A DNA stretch of 64,000 bases from TMED14 sp003507115 (GTDB lineage Bacteria; Bacteroidota; Bacteroidia; Flavobacteriales; Schleiferiaceae), in NCBI GenBank assembly GCA_943787925.1, contig CALSOH010000001.1, forward strand, positions 62,001-126,000, read 5' to 3'. A model generated the notes under the pieces. The model was not told the origin of the DNA. It saw only the letters and a list, made by a program, of their open reading frames with translations, and did no database searches. This document shows, piece after piece, positions 1-7,534 of the stretch (position 1 is the first letter of the stretch; each line of letters begins with the position of its first letter). The position numbers and the translations under genes are program-made.

Positions 1-34
1 CGAGAAAACGTTTAAATTTTAAATCCATTTCAAC

Positions 35-313
35 ATGGCAAACTTGACCATCAAACCTTTGGCTGACCGGGTCATCGTGGAACCCGCTGCAGCCGAAACC
101 AAGACGGCATCGGGCATCATCATCCCCGATACGGCTCAGGAAAAACCCCAAAAGGGGACGGTTGTCGCCGTTGGCAACGGCAAAAAAGACGAGCCCATGA
201 CGGTAAGTGTGGGCGATACTGTGCTGTACGGAAAGTACGCAGGTACCGAATTCAAGTATGAAGGGTCAGACTTTCTCATCATGCGTGAGTCCGACATTCT
301 CGCCATCATTTAA
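35..313 (+). CDS. groES: Co-chaperonin GroES (Hsp10)
   Basis: GroES forms the heptameric lid of the GroEL folding chamber in the cytoplasm. The 92-residue length is normal. The start reads IKPLADRVIVEP, the family signature, followed by a mobile-loop region containing TKTASGIIIPDTAQEKP, the stretch that contacts GroEL. The ending VLYGKYAGTEFKYEGSDFLIMRESDILAII would complete the usual beta-barrel roof. groL follows after 20 bases, so the two form the standard operon. Only 34 bases lie upstream in the window, so the promoter is not visible. Confidence 0.98.
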   Translation: MANLTIKPLADRVIVEPAAAETKTASGIIIPDTAQEKPQKGTVVAVGNGKKDEPMTVSVGDTVLYGKYAGTEFKYEGSDFLIMRESDILAII

Positions 314-333
314 TCTATCAATCTCAGAATATC

Positions 334-1965
334 ATGAGTTCAAAAGACATCAAATATGACGTGACGGCGCGCGACGGACTGCGCGCTGGAGTAGACGCCT
401 TAGCGAATGCGGTAAAGGTGACCTTGGGTCCCAAGGGCCGCAACGTGATCATCGAAAAATCCTTTGGTCCCCCCATGGTGACGAAGGATGGTGTGACGGT
501 AGCGAAAGAAATCCAACTCGAAGACAGAATTCAAAATCTGGGCGCCCAAATGGTGAAAGAGGTCGCCTCGAAGACCGCGGACGTCGCCGGGGACGGTACG
601 ACCACAGCCACCGTTTTGGCCCAAGCCATCGTCAACCACGGTCACCGCAACGTGGCTGCAGGTGCGAACCCCATGGACCTCAAACGCGGCATCGACAAAG
701 CGGTGACAGCGATTGTGAGCGAACTGAAAATCATGGCCAAGGAAGTCGGCGACAACAATCAGAAGATTGAGCAAGTCGCTTCGATCTCCGCCAACAACGA
801 TCCCACGATCGGAGCACTGATCGCCGAGGCCATGGCCAAAGTGAAAAAGGAAGGTGTCATCACGGTAGAAGAAGCCAAAGGCACGGAAACCTATGTGGAT
901 GTCGTAGAAGGCATGCAATTTGACCGCGGATACTTGTCGGCCTACTTCGTGACCAACACGGACAAAATGATTGCGGACGTAGAACACCCCTTCATCTTGA
1001 TCTACGACAAGAAGATCAGCACCATGAAGGAGTTGCTGCCCATTTTGGAGCCTGTGGCTCAAACGGGTAAGCCGTTGGTCATCATCGCCGAAGACGTGGA
1101 CGGTGAAGCCTTGGGCACCCTGGTGGTAAACAAGATTCGCGGTGCCCTGAAAGTAGCTGCTGTGAAAGCCCCTGGCTTTGGCGATCGCCGGAAGGCCATG
1201 TTGGAAGACATCGCTATCCTGACTGGAGGCACCGTCATCAGCGAAGAGCGGGGCTTCAAATTGGAGAACGCTACGTTGGACATGCTTGGCACGGCGGAGA
1301 AAGTATCCATCGACAAGGACAACACAACCATCGTGAACGGTGCAGGTTCTGCAGAGGACATCGCCGCGCGCGTTGGTCAGATTAAGTCTCAAATTGAAAC
1401 GACCACCAGCGACTACGACCGTGAGAAGCTGCAAGAGCGTTTGGCCAAGTTGGCGGGCGGTGTAGCCGTTCTCTACGTAGGCGCTGCGTCCGAAGTGGAA
1501 ATGAAAGAGAAGAAGGACCGTGTCGACGATGCGTTGGCCGCTACCCGCGCTGCCATCGAAGAGGGCATTGTTCCCGGCGGTGGTGTGGCCTTGGTTCGCG
1601 CGAGCCATGTCTTGGAAGGAATGCAAGGATCGAACATCGATGAAACGACGGGCATCAAAATTATTGCGCGTGCCATCGAAGAGCCTTTGCGTCAAATCGT
1701 GGCGAACGCCGGCCTAGAAGGTTCTGTCGTCGTGGCGAAAGTCAAAGAAGGCAAGGACGACTTCGGCTTCAATGCCAAGACGGATGAGTACTGCAGCATG
1801 TATGAGGCAGGCATTATCGATCCTACGAAGGTGACCCGGGTAGCCCTGGAGAACGCCGCGTCGGTAGCCTCCTTGCTGCTCACCACGGAAGCCACGATTG
1901 TGGAACTTCCCAAGAAGGAATCCCCCATGCCTCCGATGGACGGTGGAATGGGCGGTATGATGTAA
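334..1965 (+). CDS. groL: Chaperonin GroEL (Hsp60)
   Basis: GroEL is the ATP-driven double-ring chaperonin that folds cytoplasmic proteins with GroES. The 543 residues match the family length. The nucleotide-binding motif VAGDGTTTATVLAQ lies near residue 85, the equatorial and apical segments are collinear with the family, and the protein ends in the typical Gly-Met tail (GGMGGMM). It is the second gene of groES-groL and is followed by a clear hairpin terminator at 2009-2042. Long open frames on the opposite strand are compositional shadows. Confidence 0.98.
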   Translation: MSSKDIKYDVTARDGLRAGVDALANAVKVTLGPKGRNVIIEKSFGPPMVTKDGVTVAKEIQLEDRIQNLGAQMVKEVASKTADVAGDGTTTATVLAQAIVNHGHRNVAAGANPMDLKRGIDKAVTAIVSELKIMAKEVGDNNQKIEQVASISANNDPTIGALIAEAMAKVKKEGVITVEEAKGTETYVDVVEGMQFDRGYLSAYFVTNTDKMIADVEHPFILIYDKKISTMKELLPILEPVAQTGKPLVIIAEDVDGEALGTLVVNKIRGALKVAAVKAPGFGDRRKAMLEDIAILTGGTVISEERGFKLENATLDMLGTAEKVSIDKDNTTIVNGAGSAEDIAARVGQIKSQIETTTSDYDREKLQERLAKLAGGVAVLYVGAASEVEMKEKKDRVDDALAATRAAIEEGIVPGGGVALVRASHVLEGMQGSNIDETTGIKIIARAIEEPLRQIVANAGLEGSVVVAKVKEGKDDFGFNAKTDEYCSMYEAGIIDPTKVTRVALENAASVASLLLTTEATIVELPKKESPMPPMDGGMGGMM

Positions 1966-2008
1966 TCCCCGCGGGGTTTGCACAGCCCCGATTGAACTTC
2001 AAAGAAGG

Positions 2009-2042
2009 AAACCCGGCCCTCGCAAGAGGCGCCGGGTTTTTT
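2009..2042 (+). terminator. Intrinsic terminator after groES-groL
   Basis: A GC-rich hairpin with arms AACCCGGC and GCCGGGTT, extended inside by CCTC/GAGG, is followed by a T run. It closes the groES-groL operon and lies just beyond the 3' end of the convergent gene at 2071. Confidence 0.85.
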
Positions 2043-2070
2043 CATGCCGAAAAATGTAGAAAGAGCAGAA

Positions 2071-2868
2071 TCAGCCCCAGGGAATGCCGGTCGTGGCGTA
2101 ATACAGCAGCGCGCCGCCCAAGGGGAGAAACAAGTTGTCCAAACCGTAGGCGAGGTAGGCTTCCAGGATAGCGAGCAGCCCCAATCCAACGAAGAAGGTG
2201 AGGGACAGGGGGAGCCCAAAAAACCACCCGAGCCCCATTCCGAGGAGAAAGAATGTAGCACTGCCCGCGAGGGATTTCCCCTGCATGCCCGGCCATTTGG
2301 GGGAGGGAATGCGCCCGCCCCATTCGGCACCGACGTCCAGGATGCCCAGGACCAGCATGCCGAAGAAATAACCTTCATCCCCTGTGTAGTGGAATGGGCC
2401 CCAGAGAGGCTCCCCGGCTGGGGTGGCATGGAGGCCGTACACGTAGCTGGCTACCAAAGCGATGCCCAAGGGGAAGACGACTTCGCCCCAGGTTTTGCGT
2501 GGAACGTCGTGGATGCTCGACAGAATCTTAAAGGTTTTGGACAGGGCCAGCAACCCGGCAAAGAGCGCGGCCATGCCGACGATTTCGGCAGGAGGCAGCC
2601 AGAAAGGCAGAATGCAGGCCACCATGGCGGAGGCGACATGCAGTACTTTCCGGGTGATGACCGGGGCGCGGAGTTTGGCCTCCACGTGTCCTAATTGATT
2701 GGACTCTGGGTCGCAAAGGGCCACGGAGGGAAGGCCTTTTTGGAGCAGTTCCAGGGCGTGGTCCCCGCCCGAGGCCACCATGTGCACATGGTCTGGGCAG
2801 GTGCGTTGCCAAATCTCCCAGAGGAGGAGGGGGTCTTCCCAAGATTGGGCATAGTGTACACGGGCCAT
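2071..2868 (-). CDS. Fusion: truncated DUF3419 N-terminus + dolichol/phytol kinase-like membrane domain
   Basis: Residues 1-67 resemble the start of DUF3419 proteins (BtaA-type SAM:diacylglycerol 3-amino-3-carboxypropyltransferases): YAQSWEDP, a SAM-loop-like VASGGDHALELL, then VALCDPESNQLGHVEAKL. The rest of that Rossmann domain is absent. From about residue 70 the protein resembles the CTP-dependent polyprenol/phytol kinase and CDP-lipid synthase group, with RKVLHVASAM, several hydrophobic membrane segments, and ILDVGAEWGGR...GKSLAGS, which resembles that group's D..A...G...GKSxEGS motif. Substrate and activity are unknown. The frame is continuous across the joint, so this reads as a true fusion, not a frameshift. 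The gene is convergent with groL. A weak -7-like box (GAACTTTA) sits 4 bases before the ATG. Domain calls are from motif reading only. Confidence 0.6.
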   Translation of the reverse strand: MARVHYAQSWEDPLLLWEIWQRTCPDHVHMVASGGDHALELLQKGLPSVALCDPESNQLGHVEAKLRAPVITRKVLHVASAMVACILPFWLPPAEIVGMAALFAGLLALSKTFKILSSIHDVPRKTWGEVVFPLGIALVASYVYGLHATPAGEPLWGPFHYTGDEGYFFGMLVLGILDVGAEWGGRIPSPKWPGMQGKSLAGSATFFLLGMGLGWFFGLPLSLTFFVGLGLLAILEAYLAYGLDNLFLPLGGALLYYATTGIPWG

Positions 2869-2958
2869 GGTTTAAAGTTCCGCATTTCTAATCGAGTGCA
2901 ACATGGAAAAAATGCAAAAAGAGCCCGGGTGTTTAGGGCATTTCGCCAAAGGGCGTTG

Positions 2959-2966
2959 TACTTTTG
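2959..2966 (+). promoter_or_regulatory. -7 box of the tRNA-Leu promoter
   Basis: TACTTTTG matches the Bacteroidota -7 consensus TAnnTTTG and ends 10 bases before the tRNA 5' end. The second tRNA copy at 6163 has no such box upstream, which supports copy 1 as the expressed gene. Confidence 0.6.
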
Positions 2967-2976
2967 GGCCCTGCTC

Positions 2977-3062
2977 GTCCGAGTGGTGAAATAGGTAGAC
3001 ACGAGGGACTTAAAATCCCTTCTTCAGTGATGGAGGTGCGGGTTCGATTCCCGCCTCGGGCA
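2977..3062 (+). tRNA. tRNA-Leu (anticodon TAA)
   Basis: The 86-nt cloverleaf has acceptor arms GTCCGAG and CTCGGGC (one G-U pair), anticodon loop ACTTAAAAT with anticodon TAA, a long variable arm as in class II tRNAs, T arm GCGGG/CCCGC with TTCGATT, and discriminator A. CCA is not encoded. All but the first four bases also belong to an 84-bp direct repeat whose other copy is at 6163-6246. This copy has the complete acceptor stem, so it is taken as the functional gene, with its 3' part acting as the element's left attachment site. Confidence 0.93.
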
Positions 3063-3064
3063 CA
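2981..3064 (+). repeat. attL-like direct repeat, copy 1 (within tRNA-Leu)
   Basis: These 84 bases are identical to 6163-6246. The repeat begins at the last three bases of the 5' acceptor strand and runs two bases past the discriminator. Such a long tRNA-derived identity is typical of tyrosine-recombinase attachment sites at tRNA genes. Confidence 0.85.
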
Positions 3065-3193
3065 TCAAACCTCAGGCTCTGCTTGGGGTTTTTTGTTTCT
3101 GAAAATCAAGTAATTAGGCGGGAATATTCCTTTGGAGACTTATCCGATTAATTGATCCAAATGTACAAATACGATGTCTAAAATCGTATCCAG

Positions 3194-3249
3194 CTGGACT
3201 CGTTTCTGGACTCGTTTTGGGGGTTCTGGACTCGTTTCTGGACTCGTTT
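3194..3249 (+). repeat. Four CTGGACTCGTTT repeats, candidate integrase arm sites
   Basis: Four perfect 12-mers lie at 3194, 3206, 3226 and 3238, as two head-to-tail pairs separated by 8 bases. The same 12-mer recurs at 6096 beside the integrase start codon and in variant form at 6109. Clusters near both attachment ends fit arm-type binding sites of a tyrosine integrase; this role is inferred. Confidence 0.6.
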
Positions 3250-3270
3250 TGCTGAAAAGTATTGTCGCGC

Positions 3271-3346
3271 GGGAGCTATGGCCCATTACCTGTTGAGACG
3301 ATGTGAGAGCCTCTTTTCTCATAGACTTGGATGAGTCCCAAAGAAA
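3271..3346 (-). pseudogene. Degenerate copy of an integrase C-terminal tail
   Basis: On the minus strand this stretch encodes SSQQVMGHSS, the conserved box of tyrosine recombinases that precedes the catalytic tyrosine, but the flanking frame is shifted relative to VYEK just upstream. It is homologous to the better preserved tail at 5616-5776, and both copies follow the same hairpin. It is a remnant, not a gene. Nothing else was recognised in the gene-free 3065-3392 stretch beyond this remnant, the hairpin and the 12-mer repeats. Confidence 0.6.
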
Positions 3347-3370
3347 AAGCCCCGCCAAAAGACAGGGCTT
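3347..3370 (-). terminator. Hairpin after the T9SS cargo gene
   Basis: Read on the minus strand, AAGCCCTG and CGGGGCTT pair around a T-rich loop and a T run follows. It lies 22 bases past the stop of the cargo gene and can serve as its terminator. A closely similar hairpin stands at 5777-5800. Confidence 0.6.
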
Positions 3371-3392
3371 CACAAGACGATTGATCCCTACA

Positions 3393-5576
3393 TTACTGCA
3401 CTACAACAGCAATCGTCTTAATGCCATTTGTAGATTTAATTGAAAGACGATAAACCCCTTTTGGTTTTCCAGATAGATCAAAGTCCTGTAAAGCAGTTTC
3501 AATCTTGCCTTTTTCTATCAAACGACCTAATTCATCGGTCAACTCATAATCATAGCCCACCCTTGACTCGTCTAATTCAAGCGTAAAGTAACCGTCATTT
3601 GGATTTGGGAATATGTATGTTTTCAGCGCACGAGATTTTTCTGAAACACTAATATTTTGAACCGTATACAACGTCAAAACATTTGAAGTATCTATAATAC
3701 CTGACCCACTTAGAATGCATCTGTATTGATTTCCATCAAAAGTGCTATCAATACCACTAATAATTAAAGCACTCGTAAAGACACCTGAGTATGTGCCAGT
3801 ATTTTGCAGATTTTGCCAGATACCACCTGAAGCCAGCATTTGCCATTGGAAACTATTAATGCAATTGGAAACTACAACATAAAAGAGTTTAGTGCTAGTA
3901 TATGCCGAGTCAATAATTGGCAAATCAACCAATATAATAGGGGCGCAATTTTGAACGAGCACAGGAGTGGATGGAATAGAAGGTAATTCGCAAGGCCCGA
4001 GCGTTTGAACTGTTATAAATCCTGTTCCAAGTACACTTTGATTGATAGAATATTGGGTTTGATTGTATTGGTACACCGTATCCAGTGGTATGTATGGACC
4101 CGCTAAGCTGTCCGAAAAAGAGATTAGATATCCTGAAAAATCTGATGAGGTATCAGATGGAGCGGTCCAATGAATTTCAGTATTAGTTGAGGAAACAACA
4201 TTGGTGTAAACAGAATCAGGTGCGCCAATTACAGGAGGGAAAACATTAACAACTACGGGTATAGTCATTGATGCTGGTACCGAACACGCGTTGTCAATGA
4301 ATTTCAATACAAATACATACGGTACAGCTGGTTTATTGAATCCGTCAATTAAATAATTTTCACAACTTGTGAGCCAATCAAAACGTATTTCATTCTGCAA
4401 TGGTGCGGTATAACCTGTTTGGCTTCCAAAGGGTATTGCTGTAGCGCAAGGCGGATGGTCACATCCTGTAGTTGAATTTGATCCAATCTGAGCACTTGTC
4501 CCCTGCCAAGTCAAGCTTTGCGGCATGAAATTTGGAAGGAGATTTGGATCTGTACCAGTTATTTTAAAGCGAACACTGTCGCCAGCATTGACGTTAAAGT
4601 AATAGTAACTTGAATCTGGAAGGCCGAATTGAGGAATACCTGTTGATTGAGTAGGAGAGATACCACCTATTGCAATTAAAGGTGGCGTATTGGAGGAGTT
4701 TGAGGAACTTATTATCAACGGATAGTCCCTAAATGTAGAGGCTATCTTTTGACCTTGCCTATATGAATCTATCTGCACACAAGACGCAAAAGACCCCATC
4801 ACATTTGGATTAAAAGATAGCTGACCTGTAGATGGATTAAGGCTAATGGAATTTAATGATGGGAAAGGATTGTTGTATGAGTATGGTGTTTGAAATGTGG
4901 CATTTGTGCCATTATTTGTCGTTTGAGGTTGTGCCCAGTCGTAATAAAGCGAATCATAATCTTTATCATACCCCAACAGGTTGTTTATGACTAATCCACC
5001 TGAAGCAACAACCGTGACAGGGGGCTCCAAAAATTTGGGCGAATTGTCATAGCAGGCCAGAGCACTCAAAGGAGATGTGCTGCCATTAGGAGTAAATGGA
5101 TACATATATGCTCTTAATGTGTAACTATTACTAAGACCGCCTGAAAGATTAACGTGACTTGGGCGGCAACAATCGGTGAAGGTAAAGTACCAGCCACCTG
5201 CAGGTGGTGTGCCATTTAATGTTATGAAACCCGACTCATATTTCCTCATTTCAACAGCTCCTGAGCCCGAAGCAATCCCATTGCAATTGATTTCTTGGCT
5301 GCCATCGTAGCAATCTGGGGAAATATCAACGGCGCTCCCGACTTGAATACAACTTATTATAGTGTCGCTTGGGGCATTGGTAGTAAGAACTACTGGATTT
5401 GGTAGAAAATTAGAAGCCCCAGTGCCACACTCCCTGTAAAGGGAGACATAGAATTTGAATTTCCCCAAATTTGGTCCTGACGACTCACAGGTCCAACTAA
5501 TTTCACCTCCTAAGTAATGGGTGGCGTTCAAGACAAACGAATATGAAAGGATAATAAGGAGTAATACTTTTTTCAT
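3393..5576 (-). CDS. Secreted protein with T9SS type A sorting domain (element cargo)
   Basis: This 727-residue protein has a signal peptide (MKKVLLLIILSYSFVLNA) followed by THYLGGEISWTCESSG, an opening common in large Bacteroidota surface proteins. The body is rich in Ser, Thr, Pro and Gly with paired cysteines. A fibronectin-III-like stretch lies around residues 455-530 and an Ig-like stretch around 550-640. The last 75 or so residues (IFPNPNDGYFTLELDE...GVYRLSIKS) form a T9SS type A sorting domain, so the protein should cross the outer membrane through T9SS and attach to or leave the cell surface. Function is unknown; adhesion is a guess. It is the only intact gene in the tRNA-Leu element and is AT-richer than the chromosome. 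Confidence 0.85.
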   Translation of the reverse strand: MKKVLLLIILSYSFVLNATHYLGGEISWTCESSGPNLGKFKFYVSLYRECGTGASNFLPNPVVLTTNAPSDTIISCIQVGSAVDISPDCYDGSQEINCNGIASGSGAVEMRKYESGFITLNGTPPAGGWYFTFTDCCRPSHVNLSGGLSNSYTLRAYMYPFTPNGSTSPLSALACYDNSPKFLEPPVTVVASGGLVINNLLGYDKDYDSLYYDWAQPQTTNNGTNATFQTPYSYNNPFPSLNSISLNPSTGQLSFNPNVMGSFASCVQIDSYRQGQKIASTFRDYPLIISSSNSSNTPPLIAIGGISPTQSTGIPQFGLPDSSYYYFNVNAGDSVRFKITGTDPNLLPNFMPQSLTWQGTSAQIGSNSTTGCDHPPCATAIPFGSQTGYTAPLQNEIRFDWLTSCENYLIDGFNKPAVPYVFVLKFIDNACSVPASMTIPVVVNVFPPVIGAPDSVYTNVVSSTNTEIHWTAPSDTSSDFSGYLISFSDSLAGPYIPLDTVYQYNQTQYSINQSVLGTGFITVQTLGPCELPSIPSTPVLVQNCAPIILVDLPIIDSAYTSTKLFYVVVSNCINSFQWQMLASGGIWQNLQNTGTYSGVFTSALIISGIDSTFDGNQYRCILSGSGIIDTSNVLTLYTVQNISVSEKSRALKTYIFPNPNDGYFTLELDESRVGYDYELTDELGRLIEKGKIETALQDFDLSGKPKGVYRLSIKSTNGIKTIAVVVQ

Positions 5577-5615
5577 AAATATTGAAATGGATGAAAAACT
5601 TTGGGAGCTTTCAAA

Positions 5616-5776
5616 TTAAAAGTAATCCAATATAGGCATATGATTCAACTCCATTTGCTCAACCTCGAATCCCCTCAAGTAGGTAAGGGATACTTGCAGA
5701 CTACTATGACCCATTACCTGCTGGAGCTTAACCAAAGCCCCCGACTTCTCATAGACTTGGAAGCGCATCAAAGTAT
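5616..5776 (-). pseudogene. C-terminal remnant of a tyrosine integrase
   Basis: The minus strand reads VYEKSGALVKLQQVMGHSS then LQVSLTYLRGFEVEQMEL and ends in a TAA at 5616. This is the C-terminal catalytic segment of a tyrosine recombinase: the GHSS histidine box and the nucleophile tyrosine in LTYLRG are both visible. The middle of the enzyme is missing between here and the N-terminal piece at 5910-6095, which implies a large internal deletion. Confidence 0.75.
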
Positions 5777-5800
5777 AAGCCCCGCCAAAAGGCAGGGCTT
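5777..5800 (-). repeat. Hairpin, second copy
   Basis: AAGCCCTGCC pairs with GGCGGGGCTT around a TTTT loop. The sequence is nearly the same as the hairpin at 3347-3370, and on the minus strand it again sits immediately before an integrase tail. The hairpin plus tail (about 100 bases) forms a direct repeat on both sides of the cargo gene. Confidence 0.65.
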
Positions 5801-5909
5801 AAAGTTTTAGTCATAAATGTAAAAACCTAGAACGATCTAATTGGATGCACTTTTCTTTGATTAGTTTTCCCAGGAGGGGTACCGACATACCAACCGCCAA
5901 AATAAAACT

Positions 5910-6095
5910 CTAATTGCATAGCTTGGGTTGGTTAAAAGCTGTTGCCCTGTCTTTGGGAGGCAAAAGGTTGGGCTTTCCTTCTACACCTATAATATCACCG
6001 TTGTAGTAGCGATACTTTGCTCCTGCCCAACGCAATGTGATACAGAAACGATCCTTGCTCACACGTGTGACAAGAATGGCTTGCAATTCTTCCAT
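5910..6095 (-). pseudogene. N-terminal remnant of a tyrosine integrase
   Basis: The 61 residues begin at an ATG (6095) and include FCITLRWAGAKYRYYNGDI, resembling the arm-binding N-terminal domain of Bacteroidota site-specific integrases. The frame stops after 61 codons, and the core-binding and most of the catalytic region are absent. It starts directly beside the CTGGACTCGTTT repeats and about 70 bases from the right attachment repeat, the usual place for an int gene. The assignment rests on position and weak similarity. The gene-free 5801-5909 stretch shows nothing recognisable. Confidence 0.5.
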
Positions 6096-6120
6096 CTGGA
6101 CTCGTTTTGTGGACTCGTTC
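6096..6120 (+). repeat. Two CTGGACTCGTTT-type repeats near the right end
   Basis: A perfect copy at 6096-6107 and a variant GTGGACTCGTTC at 6109-6120 lie between the integrase start and the right tRNA repeat, mirroring the cluster near the left end. Confidence 0.55.
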
Positions 6121-6162
6121 CAGAGGTTAATTCATTTTAATTACTAAAATATCAAACCTATA

Positions 6163-6246
6163 GAGTGGTGAAATAGGTAGACACGAGGGACTTAAAATCC
6201 CTTCTTCAGTGATGGAGGTGCGGGTTCGATTCCCGCCTCGGGCACA
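6163..6246 (+). pseudogene. tRNA-Leu remnant / attR-like repeat copy 2
   Basis: This is the second copy of the 84-bp repeat. The D, anticodon, variable and T arms are intact, but the bases before it (TATA) do not pair with the GGGC of the acceptor 3' strand, so the acceptor stem is broken. No TAnnTTTG box lies upstream. It is probably the 3' part of the original gene displaced by integration, and tRNA gene-finders could miscall it as a second tRNA-Leu. Confidence 0.8.
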
Positions 6247-6259
6247 GTAACTTAGAGGC

Positions 6260-7534
6260 ATGCAAACCGTTCTGCGGAGGTCATGCCTCTTTTTTTGTGC
6301 CCTCTTTGCGGCGGCATCCGCTTCCGCACAGCTCACCGCCACCAGCACGCTGCGGTCCTTTCACAGCTACGACCCTGGCTTTTACGGGAATGGAAGGGAT
6401 CGAGGGTGCATTGTGGGGAATGATACCACGGATGAATGGGTGTTTGGCGCTCTTGGATACCTCCGAAACACCGAGTTTTTTCACCCCATGGAGGAGGGCC
6501 GAACGCTTTTCGGCAGCCAAGCCCTCGCCTATTGGCACAGCGGCTACGACCAGAAAACCTATTTGGAACTGGGCGGACTGGCCAACGTCCCCTTTGGAGG
6601 CAAAACCCAATTCTATCCCCACGTGGCGGTTGTACACAACATCAACCACGTGAATGTCTTGCGCTTTGGTACCTTGAGCAATCCGGGCCACGATCTGCCG
6701 GAACCCCTCTACAATCCCGGTCGGCGCTACACGCAGCCAGTGGAATACGGCTTCCAGTACATTTCTCCCTACACCGATGCCTGGATCCATTGGGAGCAGG
6801 CTACGTCCTACGGTAGTTTGCAAAAGGAATCCTTCACGGCGGGTTGGAACCAAAATAATTTTCGGGGCCAAATTGGGTTTGGGCCCTATTCAGAAGGTCC
6901 ACTGTTGAGCTACCGGTCCCACCTATATGTCAACTCGCGCTTCTATGCCCTCTATCACCATGTGGGGGGTCAGATTGACAATGCGCCCTCGCAGCCCACA
7001 GGTAACCGTATCCAGACGGGGGTCGATATCTACATTATGCCCGATTTGTTCGGGCAAAAACGCTCGCCCAAGGGGCAGCAGTCTGCGGAAGTTTGGCGCC
7101 TAAACTTGCCTACCTACGGGTACACGCTTCTGCGCTACGATGATCCCTTACAGGCATTTGGGCCGGTCAAGGTGGGCTATGGCCAGATGCATAGTCTAGC
7201 AGAATCCATCATGGGATTCACCGTCAAGGCCGGGTATTGGCAGGGGAATTCGTGGGTTTCCCCGCTGGGCCAAGGCCTTTACCAAAGTTTGAATCCGGAG
7301 GATGCCGCCGTGCCTTTTCAACAAAGTCGGCGCATGCTGATGGTCTCGGCGCGAAGAGAATGGCAGAGTATGGGACTTCGGTACGATGCCTACTACGACA
7401 TGGACCTCGGGAAATGGTCCACGGCCTTCACGTTGAATATGGCCCTCAAGGAGCGCCGCAAACGCTTAGTTTCCTCCCACCCGGTACATAAGCCCCAGAC
7501 CAGCAATGGCGTGGTTGAAATAGAAGCGTCCTAG
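6260..7534 (+). CDS. Outer-membrane beta-barrel-like exported protein
   Basis: The 424 residues start with a signal peptide (RRSCLFFCALFAAASASAQ). The mature part has many short alternating aromatic/polar strands, as in outer-membrane barrels, with no recognised domain. It may relate to Bacteroidota surface proteins of unknown function. The first ATG after the tRNA remnant is used, and TAACTTAG, a near -7 box, ends 4 bases before it. The last 69 bases overlap the convergent gene ending at 7466. The final 25 residues are basic and not strand-like. Role unknown. Confidence 0.7.
   Translation: MQTVLRRSCLFFCALFAAASASAQLTATSTLRSFHSYDPGFYGNGRDRGCIVGNDTTDEWVFGALGYLRNTEFFHPMEEGRTLFGSQALAYWHSGYDQKTYLELGGLANVPFGGKTQFYPHVAVVHNINHVNVLRFGTLSNPGHDLPEPLYNPGRRYTQPVEYGFQYISPYTDAWIHWEQATSYGSLQKESFTAGWNQNNFRGQIGFGPYSEGPLLSYRSHLYVNSRFYALYHHVGGQIDNAPSQPTGNRIQTGVDIYIMPDLFGQKRSPKGQQSAEVWRLNLPTYGYTLLRYDDPLQAFGPVKVGYGQMHSLAESIMGFTVKAGYWQGNSWVSPLGQGLYQSLNPEDAAVPFQQSRRMLMVSARREWQSMGLRYDAYYDMDLGKWSTAFTLNMALKERRKRLVSSHPVHKPQTSNGVVEIEAS

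Larger units (their letters stand above)
2981..6246. mobile_element. Decayed integrative element in tRNA-Leu
   Basis: A segment of about 3.2 kb is bounded by an 84-bp perfect direct repeat (2981-3064 and 6163-6246) that covers nearly the whole tRNA-Leu. Inside are fragments of a tyrosine recombinase with its start next to the right repeat, clusters of CTGGACTCGTTT repeats near both ends, a hairpin/integrase-tail module present twice, and one T9SS-secreted protein gene. The interior is visibly AT-richer than its surroundings. With the integrase broken, the element is probably immobile. The boundaries rest on the repeat; the mobility history is inferred. Confidence 0.8.

Noticed and set aside
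400..1695. Long open frame antisense to groL (431 codons)
   Set aside because: It mirrors groL codons, has no start signal or homology that I recognise, and groL is unambiguous on the other strand.
6163..6246. Second functional tRNA-Leu
   Set aside because: The 5' acceptor strand is missing (TATA does not pair with GGGC) and no -7 box lies upstream; treated as an attachment-site remnant.
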